Shown: positions 1 through 64,000 of the stretch, one piece after another
Layout of the letters: each line of letters starts with the position of its first letter
How positions within the stretch are numbered: the first letter of the stretch is position 1
Assembly (NCBI RefSeq): GCF_027596085.1
Contig: NC_072472.1
Span: 15,157,971-15,221,970, forward strand
DNA: 64,000 bases
From: Anoplopoma fimbria
Taxonomy: Eukaryota; Chordata; Actinopteri; Perciformes; Anoplopomatidae
Reading direction: 5' to 3'
Notes under the pieces: model-generated
What the model was told of the DNA's origin: nothing
Seen by the model: the letters and a program-made list of their open reading frames with translations, nothing else
Database searches by the model: none
Program-made: the position numbers and the translations under genes

Positions 1-59052
<59,052 letters not shown>

Positions 59053-61978
59053 CTGTTAAGAGAGACACAGAGACGTAGAGAGGAAATGAAAACACAGTGT
59101 TAGCTCACAGACAGCAAAAATGAACAAACACAGAGCCAATAGTCAACAGGGTGTTGGTTTAAAGTGGTGCTGCCCCCTCTTATTTCTTTAGGCATTTATC
59201 AATTTTTTACATTTTTCAAGCCGAATTACTAATTTCAAAGAAATTCATGAGCACTTTTCTGGAAAAAGCAAGATTTAAAGTGGTGTTTTTGTGTGATTCT
59301 TTGTGGAGGAACTCAGTTTTACGGATCTGTTGATTAAATCAACTAATCGGCAAAGAGTGTTAGTCAACCAAGAACTTCTTTGATTGAGGACAGCCCTTCT
59401 TGTGTGTGTATTTCATCACAGCAGATGAAGAATTCAGCTATGGTAACAAAAATAAGTATTTAAGCTATTGATTAAGATTTAGATTTCATGTGTGTTGTAC
59501 GATTGAATCAACATTTCCCATTTTGCAGTAAATATTAATGTGTGATATCCAAAGTCGTATAAGTAGAACTGTCTTGGTTTTTTAGTTCTTTAAAGGCATC
59601 AACAGTGAAGAACAGAAGAAAAGATAGTGTGTGTACTGAGTTAACACCAGCTTTATACACCAGGACACCTCTGTGAAAATGTTTTTTAGCAAATGTTACT
59701 CAAACAGTAGTCAATTACGCGTTTGTTTTGACTTTCTAACTCTGAACTCTGACCTGAGTGAATAGAAATGGCAAAGGATTGTATGTGGGATTAACTCAAA
59801 ATAAACTACAGTGTCTTATTATATAATACCTAACTTTAAATCATAATTTGTTTTAATTCAGACAGAACATTAGCAAGTTGTTCATAATCTTGCTAGAAGC
59901 AAAAAATAACTACCATTCAGACCCTACGATGGATCTTTGTCTGCATCAGTGCATGGATGCATAAAATCTTATTTGCATGTTTTCAGACCACTGCACTCTA
60001 CATCTACCAAACTGGTGAGAGGAGATGACGATATTTTGCAGCTGTGTGCTGTGAGAAAACACAACGACGATGACAAACTCGGGAGGAATTAGATTAGTTT
60101 CATGCTGTAGCTGCGGTGTAGTCAACGTTTACTACGTTCTCTTTTATCAGGTGATGTTGTGGGTAGTAACATGGTAACAGGTTAGTTCCCACATCACCTC
60201 AAAGAACATGTAGTTCAGAGGTAACACCTCTACTTCAAATGCACACCCATTGTCTCTGCACTGGGAGTCTGTCACCCGCCACACACACACACACACCTTG
60301 ATCCACACGTTTTAGAAAAGCTCAAAACACAACAAGAACGATATCCCCTCTGGTCACATACTGCTCACATAAAGTTGTATATTCACAGAGCAATGGCCAT
60401 AGTTTCTGCTCCTCATGCGGCATTTCAGCTGTGGCTCTACCTTCTTCCGTTGTACAATCTGCCTGCTTCTTGTATAAGGCTCAGAATACAGCGAAAGCAC
60501 AAGTCACACACCACTAAGCCATCTATCAATCAATACACACGCCCCGTCTGTCTTTGGTCTATTCCAGTCTGTTTGATCTGTCGTTTTTAACTCCACCAAG
60601 TCTCACCGATTGACAGGCTCACTTTTCTCTGGGAGTGGTGAAGAACTTTCACTGTCCTCTCTGATAGTCTTCAGCAGGAGGTTCAGACTACCTGCTGCCA
60701 TCAACTGAACACTAGTTTGAGTTGAAAATGAAGGTCATTTAGCTGAGTGAAAGCTTAACAACTTGTCTTGATGATCAGGGATGACCCAAATTCTACTTTC
60801 AACAGTCCCCTCAACAATCAATGTCCTAAACTGAACCTCTACACAATAAATATGGTTCTATTAATAACTATTTATTATAAACTATACCAGTTAACTAGCA
60901 TCAATTTAATTGACTCAGTCTGGTCCGCCATGGAACTTGTTCCCTGCACTCATATCTAGATTTAAAAAACAAATCCCCCTGGTGCATGTGATGAATTGAT
61001 GGTAGGGGAGCTGTATATTCACAGTCCTGCACAATGACAGATGTTCTTCTGCTTCTTCTAGCTAATGTTTTAGAGTTCAAGGAGTGTTTGTCTGTCTGAG
61101 ACAGAGAGGACCAGGGAATATTGTCTCAGGAAACATTGTCTCAGTCACTTCCTCTCATCATAAAGCTCATGTTGGCTCTAAACGTTACAACGTTAACACA
61201 TACTACCACCGTGCAGTAACATTAGCTGCTTCTACATTGAAATAGGTGCTAATATGCATTGCATCCACCAGAGAATGGGCATAATAAGACTAACTTTCTC
61301 TCCAGCAGCGTTTACAACACTGTCACACGGCTAAACTAACGTTTGCCCTTGGCTCCACTCTACGGGGTTTACTTCCCGCTCCTCCACCTTTCCAATGTGG
61401 CGGACCATTTGGGTTGACAAGTTAATAAAAAAAACATGACAAATAAACGTAATGATTTCAATTGTAATGATAAGTTTCCCCCAGACTCTGAATTGCAAAT
61501 TGGTACATGATACATGACCAGAGAGAAGGGTCTGCACTATTCCTTTTCGCTTAAAAGGTAAAAAAAAAACCTACAGTTCCCAGAATGCACTGGGCTGAGC
61601 TGAGACAACAAACCTAGTCAAGGTTTTTTAAAGCAACTTTATTTATATCACATAGAATGTAAGTACAGTGACATATTGTACTGCTGTACAATTCAATTAA
61701 GTTTAAAAGATATTATGTATTATAATGCCCAATAGACCCTGCGCTAAGCACTAACTGTACTCCCTTATCTATTGTTTGGAAAAAAGAACGGGCTAATTCA
61801 AAGAAAATCCGACAGAAGGGTATATCAACTGTCAAACTGATTCAGCAGTAAAAACACGTAAAGGTAAAGATAGACACTAAAGCATACAGATCACACTGAA
61901 ATGGGATGTGTCTCCAGCACTACCCAGTCCACATGTAGCCCAAAGCTTCAGTGTAAAGTTACACATGCTTGTGATCCT

Positions 61979-62227
61979 TTACTCTGTAATGTTGAATTCA
62001 GCAACTTCTTTCAAAAGAGACTGGCCTCTTGGAAATGATCTGCAGTACAGTGACTCCACTTCAGTTCCGATCGGTGCACATTTACTGCAGTGGCCACCAC
62101 GAGTTGTCCCCCGCACAGGGCAGCTCTGAGCCGCCATCCTCACCAGCTGGTGATGTGTGACTCTCCCCTGTGGACACCTCTTTCTTCTCCATTTGCCGTA
62201 ATTCCACCGTATTTTATTCTGATTCAT
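61979..62227 (-). pseudogene. Fragment resembling the P2X7 intracellular C-terminal (zinc) domain
   Basis: An 82-codon open frame. Its second half reads HCSKCAPIGTEVESLYCRS and then LLKEVAEFNIT. This follows the pattern CxC/CxxC, MPTExEsxCC, xxIT seen in the P2X7 C-terminal cysteine domain, which in fish and invertebrates also occurs in many short transposon-associated proteins. One of the usual paired Cys is Tyr, no flanking exons are recognised, and it lies inside an ebf1 intron. A decayed, mobile-element-derived copy is more likely than an active gene. Confidence 0.3.
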
Positions 62228-63541
62228 ATAGCCTAAGTAGCTAAAAAATGTCAGATTCCAGCATTACATTATTAAAATGCTTTCATTTTGAGCACTGCTG
62301 CTGATATGTGTAAAACTGAAAACATACATTTCCCCAGTGAATCTTCTTTTTTTCACATCTGTATTGTTTGCTCTTCAAAGGTCACAAAAGCTTTTTTTTT
62401 CGTTTATTTGTTTTACAAATCCTCCAATCTTAAAAAGCAAAGTTGAAGGCTGCATATTTCCGATACCATATATAACATGGCGAGACTCAGTCAAGTCTCA
62501 AATATATCTTTGCATTGCAGTGGAGAAGTTTGACATTTGTAAAAAATTGGCCTCAGACAATTGACAGACGATGAAGTTGTGCGAAGAAGTAGAAGAAGTC
62601 TTTAAAAAGACTAACTTACTAAAAGTCTTGCCTATGTTTAAGCTAGGACTGTCCCACAAGGGGCCCCAGGGCAAGCATGTTCCACACGGGGCCCCAGCAT
62701 GAGCCGAGATGTAGACTGAACCACTCATTTGTAGAAACTACGACCCGACATGTTCCTCAGAATCTAGCTTGGAGCATTAATGGCGAGCAGCGACAGAGGC
62801 TGCACAGTGTGAGGGCCCCATTTCAATATTGTTGGAGCCTAAAGCTTTTCATACTAATAGCTGGATGTCTCCTGGAGCCTCTGTATTTTCTGGAATTGGA
62901 GCCCCCATTTGTTTCCGGGCTCGGGGCTCCTATCAGTTACAAATTTCCATGCAAGTGCATATATTCCATTTGCAAAACTCTCTTCAGGAAATGTATATCG
63001 ATGCATGAATGGTCCAAGACTCCAGGACTGTACAGTCAATGCAGGCATGAGTTGAGTCTCTGTTTGAGACAGTGCTGGTGCTAAGCTAACATTTCTTAAA
63101 GCGACAGTTCTCCGAGAGAAGATGTAGTACATCAATCCAGAGAGCTAAATAAACTGCTATCAACACTGAAAATATTTCAACTGATTGTGGCTGAAGCAAA
63201 GAAGCTCCTAATAACACACCACTAATGTTGATCCAACAGCCAAGACAATAATCATTCTACATCAAAAATTGAACATTAATATTCTCCCTTTGATTACGGC
63301 TTAATGAAAGCAAATCTGAGCGAGTGAACTGTGGAGAAAGATAGAACAGACAGAATCTGAAGAATAAATGTACTTTATAAGCCAAAGTTCAGTCTATGAT
63401 TAGATCTGCTCATTGTGCCATGGGAGAAGAGAGAGCCAGGCAGCTTCCTGTGGACAAACATGCATCAATGCCATCTCAACCTCTCTCGTCTCCTTTCTTT
63501 AATGCACTTTTGCTCTTTTGTTCTCTCTATCTCTCTAACAC

Positions 63542-63549
63542 GCACACGC

Positions 63550-63622
<73 letters not shown>
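63542..63622 (+). repeat. (CA)n microsatellite
   Basis: CG-interrupted at its start, pure from about 63556; sense (GT)n in intron 4. Confidence 0.97.
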
Positions 63623-63626
<4 letters not shown>

Positions 63627-64000
63627 AAAACCTTCACACCTCGAGCCATGTGAATGCATTTATCTTTATGAACAGAATCAGGTCTGATGTAACTGAGCTT
63701 TCCTTCAAAATCACAGAAGATAAATCCCTGCATACCTTGTGTTTTTCTTAAAGTTTCTTAATTCTCTCACCTCTCCAAGAGACAGTGATTGTAAAAGAAA
63801 TAATAAAAGAAATAGAGGAATTCACACATTATCCTTATTTTCTTTCTACCAGTTGACCATATTTTTTACACAGGATAAAGGAAACAAGCTAAATCTTTTA
63901 AGACTGATCTTGTCCGGTTTCAACCAACAACGCTTCATATGTAACATATACTTTTCTATAGAGTTAAGTGATGAACTAAGTAAGCAGATCACTTTTTCAT

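Larger units (their letters stand above)
59053..64000 (-). other. ebf1 intron 4, incomplete
   Basis: 4.9 kb of mostly unique AT-rich sequence. It holds a possible P2X7-C-like open frame (61979-62227 minus), a patch with repeated GGGGCCCC words (62655-62830, 62810-62930), and one CA tract (63542). I looked for the preceding exon (IRTEQDFYVRLIDSMTKQ in human) and did not find it. Confidence 0.65.

Noticed and set aside
62677..63084. 135-codon plus-strand open frame
   Set aside because: Cysteine-rich but without a recognisable family. It overlaps a patch with repeated GGGGCCCC words and has no supporting signals.
59053..64000. Search for the preceding ebf1 exon (EQDFYVRLIDSMTKQ)
   Set aside because: No matching minus-strand segment with splice sites was found. 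It must lie beyond base 64000.

Overview
The window is vertebrate, almost certainly teleost, nuclear DNA. It holds part of one protein-coding gene, read on the minus strand: an early B-cell factor / COE transcription factor. Seven consecutive internal exons are present at 58979-59052, 54963-55031, 12785-12866, 11536-11677, 9919-10052 (or 10046), 8310-8436 and 2445-2533. All have canonical AG/GT borders, agree in phase, and join into about 237 codons. These cover the C-terminal part of the COE DNA-binding domain with its zinc knuckle, the whole IPT/TIG domain and the first helix of the HLH domain. Three features point to EBF1 rather than EBF2, EBF3 or EBF4: the extra SYLEH segment after the DNA-binding domain, [11 protein letters not shown] in the IPT end, and EGQDKNPEM before the zinc knuckle. 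Teleosts have two ebf1 copies (ebf1a, ebf1b), and I cannot tell which this is. Upstream exons (start codon to human residue about 137) lie beyond base 64000. Downstream exons (second HLH helix and transactivation domain) lie before base 1. I looked for both flanking exons and found neither.

Layout in gene order (high to low coordinate): incomplete intron 4 (59053-64000), exon 5, intron 5 (3.9 kb), exon 6, a very large intron 6 (42.1 kb), exons 7 to 10 in a compact 4.6 kb cluster (8310-12866), intron 10 (5.8 kb), exon 11, and incomplete intron 11. Exon numbers follow the human EBF1 order as I remember it.

The rest is intron. Two things dominate it. First, (CA)n/(GT)n microsatellites are exceptionally dense: about 40 tracts totalling roughly 3.9 kb, or 6 percent, by hand tally. 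Many lie in opposite orientations close together, so the pre-mRNA could fold on itself. Second, there are decayed mobile elements: TIR-bearing MITEs at 2656-3222, 37900-38340 and 43501-43820, hAT-like remnants, an L2-type LINE tail and a SINE fragment. Between them lie non-repetitive AT-rich blocks dense in homeodomain, POU and PBX/MEIS-type words. These are candidate enhancers of the kind expected in a long developmental-regulator intron, but only by motif inspection. Long open frames in the six-frame translation come from the dinucleotide repeats (Thr-His, Cys-Val) and are not genes. I saw no RNA gene, CRISPR array or complete second gene.

No wholly new system is evident. The most interesting points concern RNA processing of this gene: a triple tandem acceptor at exon 9, loss of the short-isoform donor in exon 8, a (CA)39 tract starting 11 nt inside intron 10, and opposed AC/GT pairs in introns 5, 7 and 9. 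Also of interest are five exact PBX/MEIS decamers and a nuclear-receptor DR4 block.
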